Shown here one piece after another: positions 7,378 to 8,617 of a stretch of DNA of 8,617 bases. Source of the DNA: an uncultured archaeon A07HN63. GTDB lineage: Archaea; Halobacteriota; Halobacteria; Halobacteriales; Haloferacaceae. Within the stretch, counting starts at the first letter, position 1; each line of letters starts with the position of its first letter. The stretch lies in the NCBI GenBank assembly GCA_000496215.1, contig KI543197.1, positions 9,007 to 17,623 of the forward strand, in the 5' to 3' direction. The notes beneath the pieces are model-generated. The model had not been told where the DNA came from, searched no databases, and was given only the letters and a program-made list of their open reading frames with translations. Both the position numbers and the translations under genes were made by a program.

Positions 7378-7464
7378 CGTTTGATTCCTGTCTCCTCACA
7401 CACCGGTCGGCTGCTGTCGTCCCCAAGGCGCGGGCAGCCCCCCGTGGAACGCTGTCTGTTGCAA

Positions 7465-7478
7465 CCACACCGGTGTGG
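7465..7478. promoter_or_regulatory. Perfect 14-base palindrome, possible protein-binding site
   Basis: CCACACCGGTGTGG is a perfect palindrome in the 125-base gap between the two minus-strand genes, 25 bases after the stop of the zinc ribbon gene and about 90 bases before the DUF5305 start. Its core CACACCGGT is repeated directly at 7399-7407, closer to the DUF5305 start, as a half site. No T-run follows on either strand, so a binding site is more likely than a terminator. No clear TATA box was found in this gap. Confidence 0.35.
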
Positions 7479-7502
7479 ATCGAAGCATCACCACTCACAC
7501 GG

Positions 7503-8524
7503 TTACCGGCGTTGCTCGGCGATGTAGCCGCGACGACACTCGGGACAGATATCGCCGGCCCGCATCGAGGAACTCACCGCCGGCTGGGTGAATCCACACT
7601 CGGGGCAGTAGAACTCGGTATCGGCCTCGTCGGGTGTCGGCTCGCTGATCGACACCTCGTCGGCCTTCGTCAGCTGCTCGCTGCCGGGTTCTTTGATCAC
7701 GTCGGCGCCATCGTGGTCGGTGGTGCTCGCCTCGGGGGTGAACCCGCCGCCGAAGCTGACGTCGTCCGGTCCCGCGTCGCTCGGCGACGAGGCGTCGAAC
7801 CCGTCGTCGTCGGCCTGCTGGTCCGGCCAGTCCATCCGCGTCGATTCCGCTTCGGTGTCGGCTGTGGTCGATGCCTCGGCTTCGCCGGCCGCATCCGATT
7901 CGGCGGCGGTGTCGACCGACTCGCCGCTCTCGTCCGGCTCGGCGTCCGACGTATCGTCGCCCTCGGCTGCGGTCTCTGAGGACTCCGACTCGGTGAGAAT
8001 GACGCCGTCGTCGGCCGCGGCGTCAGGGTCGGCGCCTCATCCGGATCGGCCGGGGTATCGGTTGCATCGTCGGCTGCGTCGGTCGCGTCCGCGGCTGCGG
8101 TGTCGGCTGCCTCGTCTGTCAATACCTCGGCGTCGTCGGTGATCGTCACACCGTCGGTCTCGGCGTCGGCGGTATCCCCGGTCGCAGTCTGCGCTTCGGG
8201 GGCCGTCTCCGCGCTCACGGATCCTCCGCTCTCGTCGGCTGGCTGACTGTCGGCGCTCGGTTCACCGGCTGCCGTCGCAGTCGGTGCGTCCGCCGCCGGT
8301 TCAGCGTCGGTGGCCTCGCCTGCGGCTGCCTCATCGTCGGCCGTTTCGGTCAGCTGTTCGAGTGAGGTGACCTCGGTGTTCTCGCTGACGACCTTCGTCG
8401 CGCCACACCGCGTGCAGGTCTGCTGTTCGCTGACGGTGACGACCACCTCGTCGCCCTGTTCTTCGCGGTCCCGTTCGAGTTCGGGGTCGCCGAAATCGTG
8501 GCCGAGTAGACACCGAATTCCCAT
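7503..8524 (-). CDS. Acidic double zinc ribbon protein, DUF7093-like, one-base frameshift
   Basis: A protein of 340 residues once the break is repaired. The N-terminal module starts MGIRCLLGHDFG and pairs C5/H9 with C37-T-R-C40-G, followed by VVSENTEVTS. The C-terminal module has CPECG (C307, C310) and CPECR (C327, C330), a normal four-cysteine zinc ribbon. Between them lie about 250 residues almost entirely Ala, Asp, Glu, Thr, Ser and Pro, expected to be disordered. The first module matches my memory of haloarchaeal DUF7093 proteins; the function is unknown, and zinc ribbons at both ends suggest a tethering or nucleic-acid/protein-binding role. The frame from 8524 is good through DPDEAP and the other frame resumes with DAAADDGVILTES. 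One base is missing near 8028-8036; an added G in the gcgcc stretch gives DEAADPDAAADDG. The ATG at 8524 is preferred to an upstream in-frame GTG at 8551 because homologues begin MG(I/L)(R/K)CLLGHDF and the AT-rich box fits. Confidence 0.78.
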
Positions 8525-8547
8525 TGGCGACGCTAACGAGTTACTCA

Positions 8548-8557
8548 CCAAAAAGCT
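8548..8557 (-). promoter_or_regulatory. Candidate TATA-like box for the double zinc ribbon gene
   Basis: On the minus strand this reads AGCTTTTTGG, centred about 28 bases before the ATG at 8524, matching the leaderless haloarchaeal arrangement. It also overlaps the alternative GTG start at 8551, which argues against that start. The remaining bases to 8617 show no recognisable gene. Confidence 0.45.
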
Positions 8558-8617
8558 ACTCCTTCAGCAAGCCAGGCGTCCGACACCCCCGGCGGTAGAT
8601 GTAACCGGTACCGGCGT

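Noticed and set aside
8605..8614. CCGGTACCGG palindrome near the window end.
   Set aside because: A ten-base GC-rich palindrome is common in this composition, and it has no clear relation to a promoter or gene end that can be seen.
8558..8617. Possible end of another gene on the minus strand (a short frame containing GYIYRRGC and ending at a TAG near 8560).
   Set aside because: Only about 20 codons are visible, no family could be recognised, and the other frames are equally open.
1..8617. CRISPR array, tRNA or rRNA gene, insertion sequence, toxin-antitoxin pair or defence island.
   Set aside because: I saw no spaced direct repeats, cloverleaf-like segments, transposase motifs or paired small genes. 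The helicase has complete ordinary SF1A motifs and no nuclease partner.

Overview
The window reads as chromosomal DNA of a haloarchaeon (class Halobacteria). It is GC-rich, its proteins are rich in Asp and Glu, transcription starts sit close to start codons with AT-rich boxes about 27 bases upstream, and several genes belong to families I know mainly from halophilic archaea (a small HVO_0416-type zinc finger protein, a DUF7533-like membrane protein, a DUF7093-like zinc ribbon protein, a DUF5305 surface protein).

Layout. An M32 metallocarboxypeptidase (42-1558, +) is followed by a 60-residue zinc finger protein (1698-1880, +). Next comes a probable two-gene operon: a UvrD/PcrA/Rep-type superfamily 1 helicase (2013-3884, +) and a divergent M24 peptidase-fold protein (3881-5163, +) whose GTG start overlaps the helicase stop by four bases. 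A small two-helix membrane protein (5175-5438, -) converges on the M24 gene and diverges from a bacterial-type riboflavin synthase (5521-6176, +). Two minus-strand genes complete the window: a membrane-anchored, glycosylation-rich DUF5305 protein (6205-7377) and an acidic protein with a zinc ribbon at each end (7503-8524).

Four of the eight genes (M32, M24, riboflavin synthase, DUF7093-like) are broken by a single missing base, and in each case the family sequence resumes in the next frame. Four independent one-base deletions in unrelated housekeeping-type genes within 8.6 kb look like residual sequencing or consensus errors, not gene decay. The gene spans given here run through the breaks, and residue numbers after a break assume one restored base.

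The genes do not form one pathway: protein turnover, DNA repair, flavin synthesis and cell-surface genes are mixed, as is usual in haloarchaeal chromosomes. I found no defence island, mobile element, CRISPR array or RNA gene. The most unusual content is the M24-fold protein that seems to have lost four of its five metal ligands and is translationally coupled to a helicase. Next are the palindromes in two intergenic regions and the composition change inside the DUF5305 gene.
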